From Victivallis sp. Marseille-Q1083 (GTDB taxonomy: Bacteria > Verrucomicrobiota > Lentisphaeria > Victivallales > Victivallaceae): 64,000 nucleotides of DNA. The notes under the pieces are model-generated. The model saw only the letters and a program-made list of their open reading frames with translations. It did not search any database and was not told the origin of the DNA. Position 1 is the first letter of the stretch. Each line of letters opens with the position of its first letter. Location: NCBI RefSeq assembly GCF_903645315.1, contig NZ_CAHJXL010000001.1, positions 3,524,841 to 3,588,840 on the forward strand, given 5' to 3'. The translations under genes were made by a program, and so were the position numbers. This document shows positions 1 through 8,915 of this stretch, in pieces.

Positions 1-1098
1 CGGCAGCTCTACCGGATTCTGCTGCAGCGGATTGCTTCAGGGCGTTACGCTGCCGGCCGCAAACTCGACAGCATTCGAGTGCTCATCCAGGAATTCAAGG
101 TCAGCAGCATGGTGGTCAACCAGGCGCTGGAATTGCTGGAGAAAGACCGCCTGATCATCCGGGTGCCGGCCAAAGGCGTTTATGTCAGCAGTTCCGAGTC
201 GGTGGCGACCAAGCCGCTGCAGTTGCTGATCGCCTTTCCGGAGCTGGCCATTTCGCCGGATCTGCTGCCGCTTTCCGACTGGCATGCCAATTCGGAAATC
301 TACCGCGGCATCCTCGGCTTCGGTTCCCGCCACAACGTCAATGTCCATCTGGAATATTTTCAGGAAGCTGCCGACGAGTTTGAGCTCAACGGGCAACTGC
401 GGCGGCTCGATGGCTACGATGCGGTGCTGTTTTACGGAAACCAGCGCCAGCGGCTGCGGGCTCTGGCGCATACCGTGGTGCCGTACGTGTTCGATGTCGG
501 CTGGGCGGAGTTGCCGCACCGCTTCGGTCATGAGCACATTGTCGGCTTCACGGTGGCGGACAATGCCGAGGTGTTGCTGCGATTCATGCGGCAGCGGAAT
601 TTCCGCCGTTACGGTTCGATTACGCTTTATCATCCGGAAGAGGAACAGCACTTCCTGCTGCATCGGCTCGAACTGATTCATCAGCGGGCGGCCGGGTTCG
701 GCGTCGAACCGGACGAGGAGTTTCAATTCGAAACCGCCGAAGCGCCGGCGGAAGCCGTCCGCCAGATAGCCGATCGGCTCCGCCGCGGATGTCCCGATTT
801 GATTTTCTTCAATTCCGATGAACTTGAGCTGATGTACCGGGCGGCGGCCCGGGCCGGCCTGCTGCCCGGCCGGGATGTCAACTTCCTGTACATGGGGCCG
901 GGGCCGGTTTGTCCGCAGGCGACCCGGGTGGCCGAACCGTATTTCCAGATCGGCGAAACCGTCGTCCGGAAGCTGGTCGAATGCGCCAGAGGCAATCAGC
1001 CTTGGGCGCCCGGCGTGACGCTGCTGTCCTCCCGGGTGATCGAGGGGGGCTCGACCGGGGCCGGCCGGGAGGAGCTGCCGGCGGCGAAGGTGGTTTGA
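1..1098 (+). CDS. GntR-type regulator with LacI-like sensor domain (5' truncated by window)
   Basis: The reading frame is open from base 1 and its start lies upstream; 365 residues are visible. Residues 1-55 look like a GntR winged helix: RILLQRIASGRYAAGRKLDS, then VSSMVVNQALELLEKDRLI and the wing residues KGVYV. The rest resembles the periplasmic-binding-protein-like sensor of LacI/GntR hybrid regulators, which bind sugars and control catabolic genes. It ends 63 bp before a pseudopilin gene, and a GH42-like enzyme follows, so it probably regulates that locus; this is inferred from context. An ATG at 79 exists but would discard half of the DNA-binding domain, so it is not the start. The effector is unknown. 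Confidence 0.85.
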   Translation, partial: RQLYRILLQRIASGRYAAGRKLDSIRVLIQEFKVSSMVVNQALELLEKDRLIIRVPAKGVYVSSSESVATKPLQLLIAFPELAISPDLLPLSDWHANSEIYRGILGFGSRHNVNVHLEYFQEAADEFELNGQLRRLDGYDAVLFYGNQRQRLRALAHTVVPYVFDVGWAELPHRFGHEHIVGFTVADNAEVLLRFMRQRNFRRYGSITLYHPEEEQHFLLHRLELIHQRAAGFGVEPDEEFQFETAEAPAEAVRQIADRLRRGCPDLIFFNSDELELMYRAAARAGLLPGRDVNFLYMGPGPVCPQATRVAEPYFQIGETVVRKLVECARGNQPWAPGVTLLSSRVIEGGSTGAGREELPAAKVV

Positions 1099-1161
1099 AT
1101 TGTTCCAGTCGTTTTTCCGTCGAACCGTAAAAATACAACACCAAAAAAAGGGAGGCAGGCG

Positions 1162-1845
1162 ATGAGAAAGAAATTCACATTAATTGAGCTGTTGGTTGTA
1201 ATTGCTATAATAGCAATACTTGCCAGCATGCTGCTGCCGGCTTTGTCCAAGGCCAAGGCGAAGGCACAACAGATCAAATGCACCAGCAATCTCAAGCAAT
1301 TCGGCTTGACGTTCCATCTGTATGCCAACGATTATGACGACTTCATGCCGCCGGCGGGGATCATCACGCCGAAGTACTATCCCGGCTGTTGGTGGGCTTA
1401 CTGGAGTGTGTCGGTCGCACCGTATTTTACCGCGGAACTGCCGTCGCCGCTGCCGGCGGATTGGAAGGCTCCGGACATTTATTTCTGCCCGGCCGGTTCC
1501 GACAATGGCTTTCAGGAGGACGGCTTCGATTATAAACACACCGGCTATTTTTACAATATCTCGATCGGACTGGTCGATATGGCCGGCGGGGCGGTCTGGG
1601 ATACGCCGGTGAAAAAACTCTCCTCCTGCCGGCTGCCGTCCAATTTTGTCGCTCTGGTCGACGCCTTCAATGCGAATGGCTGGCCGCTGTTCAACAATGA
1701 ATGGAAAGATAAATTCATCGGGCCGCACGGCAGCGGCGCCAGCAACATGACCTATGTCGACGGCCATGTCGGCAGCGCGCGGATTTACACCGTCACCGAC
1801 GAGGAATTCTGGCGGGATTTCCGGTTCGGCGATGAAGGCTGGTGA
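1162..1845 (+). CDS. Prepilin-type (pseudopilin) protein, H-X9-DG family
   Basis: The protein has 227 residues. After a short basic leader (MRKK) comes the type IV prepilin signature [19 protein letters not shown], in which cleavage and N-methylation would occur before the Phe, followed by a hydrophobic helix. The C-terminal part is a globular domain ending in [13 protein letters not shown], the DGHV block typical of the large pseudopilin-like families of Lentisphaerota and Planctomycetota. A good ribosome site, AGGGAGG, lies 6 bases before the ATG. It sits between a GntR-type regulator and a GH42-like secreted enzyme, with a perfect hairpin 35 bases after its stop. The leader is unusually AT-rich and uses rare ATA Ile codons. 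The function of this protein is not known. It may be a surface-exposed minor pilin or secretion factor specific to a substrate. Confidence 0.85.
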   Translation: MRKKFTLIELLVVIAIIAILASMLLPALSKAKAKAQQIKCTSNLKQFGLTFHLYANDYDDFMPPAGIITPKYYPGCWWAYWSVSVAPYFTAELPSPLPADWKAPDIYFCPAGSDNGFQEDGFDYKHTGYFYNISIGLVDMAGGAVWDTPVKKLSSCRLPSNFVALVDAFNANGWPLFNNEWKDKFIGPHGSGASNMTYVDGHVGSARIYTVTDEEFWRDFRFGDEGW

Positions 1846-1879
1846 GTGATTCGAAAACGGAAATAAAATCAGCGCGGGA

Positions 1880-1903
1880 GGTACGGCCTGCTCCGGCCGT
1901 ACC
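1880..1903 (+). terminator. Perfect 9-bp hairpin between pseudopilin and GH42-like gene
   Basis: GGTACGGCC and GGCCGTACC pair perfectly around a 6-base loop, with no T tract behind. It could be an attenuator or an RNA-stabilising structure that lets the pseudopilin be made in excess over the downstream enzyme. Confidence 0.45.
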
Positions 1904-1947
1904 ATTCCAGCCGTTTTGACGGACTTGCTCTGAACAATGATACAGGT

Positions 1948-4900
1948 ATGCGCATGCTTATGATGAACAGAAAACAGTGGGGATACTTGCTTTTGCTGGC
2001 CGGCCTCTGGTTCGGCTGGAACGGAACCGCCGGTGCGGCGGTTGCCGAGCTGGAACAGGATGGACAACGGCTTTACCGATTGTCCAACGATTGTCTGACC
2101 GTGGTGATCAATCCGTCTTGCGGCGGCCGGGTGGAAGAGTTCCGCCGTACCGGCGGGGTCAATCTGGTTTCGCCGCGGCCGGCGGATCTGGCGCCGGGCG
2201 GCAGCGGACTTGGACAGGAACGGCTGCGATCCGGCGGTGTTCTCGTCGATCGTACCGCCTGGGTGAAATGGAAAGTGGTTGCCGCCGGCGGGGAAAACGG
2301 CCGCAGTTTCGTGACGCTGGAAAATAGCGATTCGCCGCTGCATTTCGTCAAGACATACACGCTGCGGGACGGCATTGCCAGCCTGACGGTCGATTACGCG
2401 GTCGACAATCCGGGCACCGGGGATTTCATCGGCAACCTCTGGTTTATCACCGCGCCATTTCCGGAAGGAACCGGCGCCATGCGTTATTATTATCCGCTGG
2501 CGGAACAGTCGTCCTGGCCTGATTTGGCCGGCGGCCGGGCTTCGCTGGAACCGGTCCGCTGGCCGGAAACCGACGGCAATATCACGGTCAACCATGCGGC
2601 GGCCGGCTGGGTGGCGGCGCTGAACGACGCCGGCAACGGCATTTTACTGGAAACCGGTTATCCGGATTTGGGCAGTTTCTATCAATGGTTGCCCGACAAT
2701 CCGATGCTGCAGGGGACGCTGGAATTTTTGACCGGGGATTTGAAAATCCGTCCGTTGTCGGAGGGCAAAGCGCTGGCGCAGGCCCGGCCGGAACGGGAGG
2801 ACTCGCTGTTCGATTATATCTTTCGCACTTCATACAGCGTGATGCCGCTGGACGGCTGTGAAGCGGTGAATGCCGCCGACAATCACATCGCCGGGTATCT
2901 GACCCGGGAGGCAGGCCGGCTCCGCGCCGTACTGCGCAGCGACCGCGATTACGGCACGGTGACGGCCCGTTGCGGCGAAGCGGAACGGCCGGTGACGCTG
3001 AATGCCCTGGCTGCCGCCGAACTGGATTTGCCGCTGCCGGATGAATCGCCGGTCGTTTCGCTGGAACTGCTGAACGCCGAAGGACGAAAGATCGCCACTT
3101 TGGTCAAAAGTTTCGAGACCGCCCACCGGCCGCCGCCGGCGGCTGAAAAGAACACCCTGTTCACGTATGCGCCGAATCATGCGGAGCTGTTCACCGATTT
3201 TCCGCAAGACATCATTTGCTGGGCGGCCGATACCGCTGAAAAGACCAGCCTGCTGCTGTTCGCCGTCGCCTGGAGCCATCGCGACAGCGCCGAACTGACG
3301 GTGCGCGGCAATTTTGATTTCGATCTGGTCGAAGTGGGCTATCCGCATCAATTGGCATTCGACATCAGCGACAACCGCAGTTGGATTGCGCCGGATCCGG
3401 TGGACTACGCCCGCCGGATGGTCGACCGGGCGCATGAGGTCATCGTCATCGCGTCGACGATCCGCTGGGAAATACTGCCGGAAGAGGTCCGGGAGCGGAT
3501 TGCGGCGCAGGTTGCCGAAGGGACCGGCCTGATTTATGTCGATCCGCCCGGCGGCATTGAATCGCTGGGACTGGAATTACATTACAATCCGGAAGCGACC
3601 GAGAACTTGAACCGCGCAGTGCCTTATGAAATGCTGCCGGCAATCCGAACCGATGCCGATCCGGCCGCTCCGCCGTTGAAAGTTTACGACTGCGGCCAGG
3701 GCCGGGTGATTGCCGTCAACTATCGGCTCAACCAGAATGACCTGGTTTGGCAGGTCGAGAGTTACGGCCTGGTTCCCGGCCCGGATTTTGCGGCTGGCTG
3801 CCGGTTCAATTATTATGATTATCATTTTTCGCAACTGCTGCGGGCAATCCGCCTGGCGGCACGGCGCCGGCCTGCGGCTGAAATTACCGGTATGACGGCC
3901 GACCCGGACCGCCTGACGCTGGCGGTTGCGGCGGCGGCGCCGGCGGCGGGATCGGTGGTTCTGGAAGTTAGGAACAAATATGGTGAAGTCGTCGACCGAA
4001 CTGAATCGGAAGCGGTGCTGCCGCAAGGCGCCGGCCAACTGGTTCTGCCGCTGCCGACGACCCAGATGACTTTGGACGGCGACTATTTCTACAACGCTTT
4101 TCTGAAAATCGACGATCACACCGCCGATTGGTTCACGGTTGTTCAGAACCGGCCGGCGGCCGGCGCGATTGAGAAATTCACCCTGGCGAAGAAATCGTTC
4201 GAGCCCGGCGAAGCGGTGACCGGCACGATCCGCTTCCGGGGCGCAGTCGACGGCGCCGGGTTGTCGCTGGTGATGAAAGACCGTTACGATCGGCTTCTGG
4301 CGCGGCGGAATTTTACCGAACTGCCGCCGGAATTGACTTTTTCGATCGAACCGGCGGTACGGCCGGAAACGACGTTGAGCACGGTCGAACTCGAGTTGAC
4401 CCGGGATGGCCGGCTGCTGGATCGAACCGAAGCGACTTGGACCACGCAACTGCCGCCGCGGAACGGGCTGACTTTCACCTGCTGGGGTTCCTGTTCGAAC
4501 TATTTCGCCGATGAATATCATCGGTACCTGGTGGAAATGGGCTTCGATGAAGTGATCGGCTACGATGGGCAATTGACTGATTTCGGTCAGCAGCGGATTG
4601 CGGCGGAGTCGGCTTTGCGCAGCAATATCAACTATATTCCGATCGGCATTTCCCGGCTGATGGGGTGGACGGCGAATAGTAAGCCGAATTCCGACGGCAT
4701 TCGCACGCCCTGTCTGCGCGACCCGGAATATTTGGCTGAACTCGGCCGTACGGTTAACGCAGTGGTGGCCAATATTGCCGACTACCAGCCCAACGCCTAT
4801 TTCATCGGCGATGAAAATTCGCTTTTCATGTGGGATATTTTTCATGACTATTGCCATTCGCCCCGGTGTCTGGCGGCATTTCGGACCTGGCTGCGGACGC

Positions 4901-6612
4901 GCTATGCTTCGCTGGCGGAGTTGAATGCCGCCTGGCAGACTGATTTTACCGCCTGGGAGCAGGTAAAACCGCTCAAACTGGCGGAAGCGCAGCAGCAGCG
5001 GCAGTACGCCTCCTGGATCGAACACCGGACCTTTATGTTCACGGCGCTGACCGGCGCGGTGAAGACCGAATATGAAGCGATGAAAGCGGCCGACCCGGCC
5101 GGCCGGCTCGGAGTGTCCGGCATGGCGATGACCGATTTGAATGTCGGCTTCGACTGGCATGAGGTGCTGCCGTATCTGGACCGGGCGATCGTCTACGAAC
5201 ATTCCGGATTGGATGACGTGCTGCGCAGCTTTGCCCGGCCGGGCAGCGGTCTCGGCAGTTGGACCGGCTACAATGCGGCAGTGCCGGAAATCCGTGAAAA
5301 CAACTACCGGCAGATCCTCAACGGACTGCGGGCCAACGGCAACTGGGCCAACGGCTATCTGCTGCGGCACGGCGACCTGAAGGTGAATGATTACGGCCGG
5401 CAGCTCAAGGAGATGATCGCCGAGCTTAAACAGTCCGGCCTCGATGTGATCACCGAGCCGGCCAACCGGATGCCGTCGCCGTTCGCCCTCTATTTCTCCA
5501 TCCCGTCGATGCTGCTCTGCGACGCGACCGACGAACGGGTGATCGACAACCGGCGCTGTTATCAGCGCAATTTCGGCGGCTGGACCGGCCTGCTGGCCAA
5601 TCTCGGCTGGCCGGGGCCGCTGGTGATCGGGCCGGGAGAATTGCCGGAACTGGACCCGGAACGCACCCCTTATCTGATCCTGCCGCTGGCCCAGGCGATG
5701 AGCGATGCCGACCTCGAAGCGATTGAACGCTATGTCGCTTCCGGCGGCAAATTGATCGCCGACGTGCTGCCCGGCGTTTGTTACGACAACGGCAATCCGC
5801 GGCCGGAAAATCCGTTCCGAAAGCTTTTCGGCGTGGAAGCGCGGCTCCGCAGTCCGGCCGACCCGGCGGAATGTCCGGTGTGGAACGGCCGGACTCTGGA
5901 GGCGGAACTCGGCGATTCGCAGCTCAAGCTGACCGGCGGCCGGCCTTTGCTGGCCGCCGACCGGCGGATCATGATCGGCAATGCCGGTCACCTGCTGCTG
6001 AATCTGCTGCCCAATCGCTACGGGCGGGGCCGGGCGAATACGGCATTGGCCGATCCGGTGACCGCCGTTTTCCGGACTGCGCTGGAGCTGGCCGGCGCGC
6101 GGGACGATTGGACGATTCTGCTGCCGCCGAATGCGGAGGCGGCCCGTTATACACTGGACGGCAACTGTTATGTCGGGCTGACCCGGGCGGCGGTCGGCAA
6201 AGAGGAACGCGATGACGCGGTGCTGCGATTCGATCGGCCATACTGCATTTACGATCTGCTGCAGCGGCGGCTGGTCGGCACCGCCGACTGCTATGAAACG
6301 GCGCTGGACGGCTGTGACGTCCGGCTGCTGGCGCTGCTGCCGGAACCGACCCGGCCTTATTCGCTGTCGGTGGCGAAACGGGGACGGGAGATGACTGCGG
6401 TGGTGGAAAATCCGGGCATCGCCGGGCTGTTCCGCCTGGAAGTCTTCCGTCCGGACGGGATGCTCTATCCGCCGGCGACCGGCAACCACGCCGGAAAACC
6501 GCGGACTGAAGTTGCCGTTGATCCCGGGTTGGAGCCGATGCCGGGAGAGTGGGTTTTCAAAGTGATCAATCTGCTGGACAACACCACGGTCGAAAAGACC
6601 GTTCGATGGTGA
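1948..6612 (+). CDS. Very large secreted GH42-like (beta-galactosidase-like) protein
   Basis: The protein has 1554 residues. A signal peptide (about residues 1-31, hydrophobic WGYLLLLAGLWFGW) precedes an N-terminal beta-rich region resembling sugar-mutarotase or galactosidase accessory domains. Residues about 840-1170 form a TIM-barrel-like domain close to GH42: FIGDENSLF (Glu956 in the acid/base position), then YCHSPRCLAAFRTWLRTRYASLAELNAAWQ in the style of the GH42 metal-binding loop and following helix. Residues about 1215-1310 (YLILPLAQAMSDADLEAIER, then VASGGKLIADV) resemble the GH42 trimerisation domain, followed by C-terminal beta domains. Ordinary GH42 enzymes have about 650-700 residues, so this is more than twice as long. 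Several ATGs lie at 1948-1963; the first is used here. Substrate is unknown, and catalysis is inferred from the fold signature only. Confidence 0.75.
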   Translation: MRMLMMNRKQWGYLLLLAGLWFGWNGTAGAAVAELEQDGQRLYRLSNDCLTVVINPSCGGRVEEFRRTGGVNLVSPRPADLAPGGSGLGQERLRSGGVLVDRTAWVKWKVVAAGGENGRSFVTLENSDSPLHFVKTYTLRDGIASLTVDYAVDNPGTGDFIGNLWFITAPFPEGTGAMRYYYPLAEQSSWPDLAGGRASLEPVRWPETDGNITVNHAAAGWVAALNDAGNGILLETGYPDLGSFYQWLPDNPMLQGTLEFLTGDLKIRPLSEGKALAQARPEREDSLFDYIFRTSYSVMPLDGCEAVNAADNHIAGYLTREAGRLRAVLRSDRDYGTVTARCGEAERPVTLNALAAAELDLPLPDESPVVSLELLNAEGRKIATLVKSFETAHRPPPAAEKNTLFTYAPNHAELFTDFPQDIICWAADTAEKTSLLLFAVAWSHRDSAELTVRGNFDFDLVEVGYPHQLAFDISDNRSWIAPDPVDYARRMVDRAHEVIVIASTIRWEILPEEVRERIAAQVAEGTGLIYVDPPGGIESLGLELHYNPEATENLNRAVPYEMLPAIRTDADPAAPPLKVYDCGQGRVIAVNYRLNQNDLVWQVESYGLVPGPDFAAGCRFNYYDYHFSQLLRAIRLAARRRPAAEITGMTADPDRLTLAVAAAAPAAGSVVLEVRNKYGEVVDRTESEAVLPQGAGQLVLPLPTTQMTLDGDYFYNAFLKIDDHTADWFTVVQNRPAAGAIEKFTLAKKSFEPGEAVTGTIRFRGAVDGAGLSLVMKDRYDRLLARRNFTELPPELTFSIEPAVRPETTLSTVELELTRDGRLLDRTEATWTTQLPPRNGLTFTCWGSCSNYFADEYHRYLVEMGFDEVIGYDGQLTDFGQQRIAAESALRSNINYIPIGISRLMGWTANSKPNSDGIRTPCLRDPEYLAELGRTVNAVVANIADYQPNAYFIGDENSLFMWDIFHDYCHSPRCLAAFRTWLRTRYASLAELNAAWQTDFTAWEQVKPLKLAEAQQQRQYASWIEHRTFMFTALTGAVKTEYEAMKAADPAGRLGVSGMAMTDLNVGFDWHEVLPYLDRAIVYEHSGLDDVLRSFARPGSGLGSWTGYNAAVPEIRENNYRQILNGLRANGNWANGYLLRHGDLKVNDYGRQLKEMIAELKQSGLDVITEPANRMPSPFALYFSIPSMLLCDATDERVIDNRRCYQRNFGGWTGLLANLGWPGPLVIGPGELPELDPERTPYLILPLAQAMSDADLEAIERYVASGGKLIADVLPGVCYDNGNPRPENPFRKLFGVEARLRSPADPAECPVWNGRTLEAELGDSQLKLTGGRPLLAADRRIMIGNAGHLLLNLLPNRYGRGRANTALADPVTAVFRTALELAGARDDWTILLPPNAEAARYTLDGNCYVGLTRAAVGKEERDDAVLRFDRPYCIYDLLQRRLVGTADCYETALDGCDVRLLALLPEPTRPYSLSVAKRGREMTAVVENPGIAGLFRLEVFRPDGMLYPPATGNHAGKPRTEVAVDPGLEPMPGEWVFKVINLLDNTTVEKTVRW

Positions 6613-6619
6613 GGCGAAC

Positions 6620-6651
6620 CGGCGGCCCGGCGAAAGAAAACCGGGCCGCCG
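6620..6651. terminator. Perfect 11-bp GC hairpin between convergent genes
   Basis: CGGCGGCCCGG (6620-6630) pairs with CCGGGCCGCCG (6641-6651) around a 10-base A-rich loop. It lies in the 43-bp gap between converging genes, so it may stop transcription from both sides. Neither side has a T tract. Confidence 0.5.
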
Positions 6652-6655
6652 AAGC

Positions 6656-7168
6656 TTAAAATGCCGGAAGCGAAGCGAGAAAGCGTTCGGTTTCCCGCGG
6701 CGTTTTTAAAACGACCAGTGTCGTCGATTCGTTCCGTTCCCGCAATACGGCCAGCACGCGCGGCAGCATTGCCCGGTTATAGGTCCAGATGTAACGCAGG
6801 AATTCCCGATTCAGCCGTTCCGGACAGCCTGCGGCCAGATCCTCACGGTTGCGGCGGCGGTATTGCCACCGGCGTTTGAAGGTTTGCCAGAAACAGCGCC
6901 GCCGGGAATACTGCAGCAGGATCACCGTATCGGCGTATTGCAGCCGTTCCGCCAGCGTTCGCTGGTAATTCCCGTCGATGATCCAGCGGTCCTGCCGGAG
7001 CAGGTCGGCCAGTTCGGCGTCGAATTGTTCCCGGGCTTTTTCCTGCCAGCCCGGTTGCCACCAAAGCCGGTCGAGGTGATGGACCGGCAGCCGGAGCCGT
7101 TTGCCCAGCCGCCTTGCCAAAACGCTTTTGCCGGCGCCGCAGCAGCCGATGATCAGAATTCTCTGCAT
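6656..7168 (-). CDS. P-loop kinase-like protein (FlaR/adenylate-kinase-related)
   Basis: The protein has 170 residues. The Walker A motif GCCGAGKS is at residues 8-15, followed by a short-kinase layout: LGKRLRLPVHHLDRLWWQPGW, then DRWIIDGNYQRTLAERLQYADTVILLQYSRRRC. This matches the family usually annotated as DNA topology modulation protein FlaR or adenylate kinase-related kinase. These are small soluble nucleoside or nucleotide kinase-like ATPases whose true substrates are mostly unproven. It is transcribed alone, converges on the GH42-like gene and is divergent from the MarR operon. Confidence 0.75.
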   Translation of the reverse strand: MQRILIIGCCGAGKSVLARRLGKRLRLPVHHLDRLWWQPGWQEKAREQFDAELADLLRQDRWIIDGNYQRTLAERLQYADTVILLQYSRRRCFWQTFKRRWQYRRRNREDLAAGCPERLNREFLRYIWTYNRAMLPRVLAVLRERNESTTLVVLKTPRETERFLASLPAF

Positions 7169-7263
7169 GTAATTTCCTTCGCTGTCCGGTTACAATATTG
7201 CCGGTTTCCGGCTTGTCAATGCCGGATCTTTCATACCATCCGATCATTTTTCCAAAATTTCGC

Positions 7264-7303
7264 TTGACAAAATGATTAGTGCATAATATGTTTAGTATCT
7301 AAA
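7264..7303 (+). promoter_or_regulatory. marR-RND operon promoter with palindromic operator
   Basis: A -35 TTGACA (7264-7269), a 17-base spacer and a -10 TATGTT (7287-7292) are followed by a perfect inverted repeat TTTAG-TAT-CTAAA at 7291-7303, which overlaps the -10 end and the probable start point. This is a typical position for autorepression by a MarR protein. The operator assignment is inferred. Confidence 0.6.
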
Positions 7304-7338
7304 TAATATGGAATCTGAATATTAAGGGGGATGGAACT

Positions 7339-7809
7339 ATGTCGACGGCAGTTGAGGAGGAAAAAGTTTGGAAGCAATTGTTTCGGACCGTGGAGGACAT
7401 CCGGTTGTATCATGGCCGGACTACGCCGTTTTCGCCGCCGGCCCGGGCGACAATGACCCAGATGCGGGTGATGGGATATTTGATTGGAACCTTGTCCGGT
7501 TCCGTCAAGGTCAAGGACATCGCCCGGGAATTGGGCATCACTTCCGGCGGGGTTTCGCAGATTGTCGACACGCTGGTGAAAAGCGGCAAAGTGGAACGCT
7601 GCCGGGACTCCAGTGACCGCCGGAGCGTCTGCATTTCGCTCTCCCGGGAGGGGCGGCGGTTGCAGGCGCAGATCGATGCGTCGTTCACGGCGTTGTTCCG
7701 GAAGCTGTTGCGTTCCGTTCCGGAGGAGAAATTGCAGGTTTTTTATGAAGTGCTCGGCGCGATGAGCCATGCGCTGGAAGACGCAAAACAAAATGGAGAA
7801 AAAAATTGA
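7339..7809 (+). CDS. MarR-family transcriptional regulator
   Basis: The protein has 156 residues. It contains a winged-helix MarR core: MRVMGYLIGTLSGSVKVKDI, recognition region ARELGITSGGVSQIVDTLVK, wing SGKVERCRDSSDRRSVCISL, and dimerising helices at both ends. A strong ribosome site AAGGGGG lies 8 bases before the ATG. The stop overlaps the start of the efflux adaptor gene (TGATG), so the gene heads a three-gene RND operon that it probably represses until an inducer binds. Confidence 0.88.
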   Translation: MSTAVEEEKVWKQLFRTVEDIRLYHGRTTPFSPPARATMTQMRVMGYLIGTLSGSVKVKDIARELGITSGGVSQIVDTLVKSGKVERCRDSSDRRSVCISLSREGRRLQAQIDASFTALFRKLLRSVPEEKLQVFYEVLGAMSHALEDAKQNGEKN

Positions 7810-8912
7810 TGAAGCAGAAGTTGATTGCCGGTTTGTGTTTGGTCGTCCTGGGATCTCTGAGCATTCGGGCGGCCGACGGGCCCGGTGCGGCTCCGGCCAA
7901 AGCGGTGGTGGAAACCGGCAAGGTGACGGAAGTCGAGGATACCGAAAGCCGCCGTTATACCGGCCAGATCGTATCGCCGGCGGTGGTGCAGATTGTGCCG
8001 CGGGTTTCCGGTGAAATTCTGGAAGTCGGTTTCCAGGACGGTTCCTATGTCAAACAGGGGCAGATGCTCTACCGGCTCGATCCGGTGCAATACGAAGCGG
8101 CGGTCAAAAGCGCCGAAGCGAAAGTCGCCGAGTGCAAAGCCCATCTGGAATATGCCCAGAACAATTTTGACCGCAACAATCTGCTGTATGAGAAACGGGC
8201 GACGAGCCGGGATGTCATGGAGAATACCAAGTCCTCGCTGGAAGCCTACCGCGCTTCGCTGCTGGCAGCGGAAGCGGAACTGATCACCGCCAGGGACAAT
8301 TTGAAGAATACGACGATCGTCGCGCCGATGGAGGGCGTCGTCGGCGTCACCAATTTCACTGCCGGCAATTATATCACGCCATCCTCCGGGAAGATGGTTT
8401 CAATCATCCGGGTGCAGCCGATCCGGGTCTGCTTTTCGATCAGTACGGCCGATTTTCTGTCGATGTTCGGTTCCCTGAAAGTATTGAAGGAGAACGGCAG
8501 TGTCCGGATCAGACTGGCCGACGGCAGTTCCTATCCGGACGAAGGAGGCATCGAACTGTTGAACAACGAGGCCAACCGCAAGACCGACGCGATTCAGGTC
8601 TATGCCAATTTCCCGAACAGTGATTACAAATTGATCGTCGGCAGTACAGTCGGCGTGACGTTATCGAAGAAACAGGGGCGCACGGTTCCGGCGGTGCCGC
8701 TGTCGGCGGTCATGCATGACAATCAGGGTACTTATGTTTACGTGGTGGATGCCGCCAACAAAGTGGAAAAACGTTATATTGTGCCGGAAAACGCCACCGA
8801 TGAACTGCAATTGGTCGCTTCCGGACTGGAGGTCGGCGAAACGATCGTCGTCAAAGGGACGCACAAAGCGGTGCCCGGCAAGGAGATTGAACCGGTGAGC
8901 GCGGAGCGGTAA
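7809..8912 (+). CDS. RND efflux periplasmic adaptor (AcrA/MexA type)
   Basis: The protein has 367 residues, with an N-terminal signal peptide (LIAGLCLVVLGSLSIRAADG). The barrel-sandwich/lipoyl halves show PRVSGEILEVGFQDGSYVKQ and TIVAPMEGVVGVTNFTAGNY, separated by an alpha-hairpin (about residues 95-160). A beta-barrel and a membrane-proximal domain follow. The adaptor joins the inner-membrane pump to an outer-membrane channel. The ATG at 7809 overlaps the marR stop and follows GGAGAA; a TTG at 7806 is less likely. No lipobox is visible. It is co-transcribed with the RND permease. Confidence 0.88.
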   Translation: MKQKLIAGLCLVVLGSLSIRAADGPGAAPAKAVVETGKVTEVEDTESRRYTGQIVSPAVVQIVPRVSGEILEVGFQDGSYVKQGQMLYRLDPVQYEAAVKSAEAKVAECKAHLEYAQNNFDRNNLLYEKRATSRDVMENTKSSLEAYRASLLAAEAELITARDNLKNTTIVAPMEGVVGVTNFTAGNYITPSSGKMVSIIRVQPIRVCFSISTADFLSMFGSLKVLKENGSVRIRLADGSSYPDEGGIELLNNEANRKTDAIQVYANFPNSDYKLIVGSTVGVTLSKKQGRTVPAVPLSAVMHDNQGTYVYVVDAANKVEKRYIVPENATDELQLVASGLEVGETIVVKGTHKAVPGKEIEPVSAER

Positions 8913-8915
8913 ATC

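Noticed and set aside
3577-6489. A 970-codon antisense open frame inside the GH42-like gene.
   Set aside because: The plus-strand protein has a signal peptide and family motifs. The antisense frame is Arg/Gln/His-rich low-sense sequence typical of GC-rich shadows.
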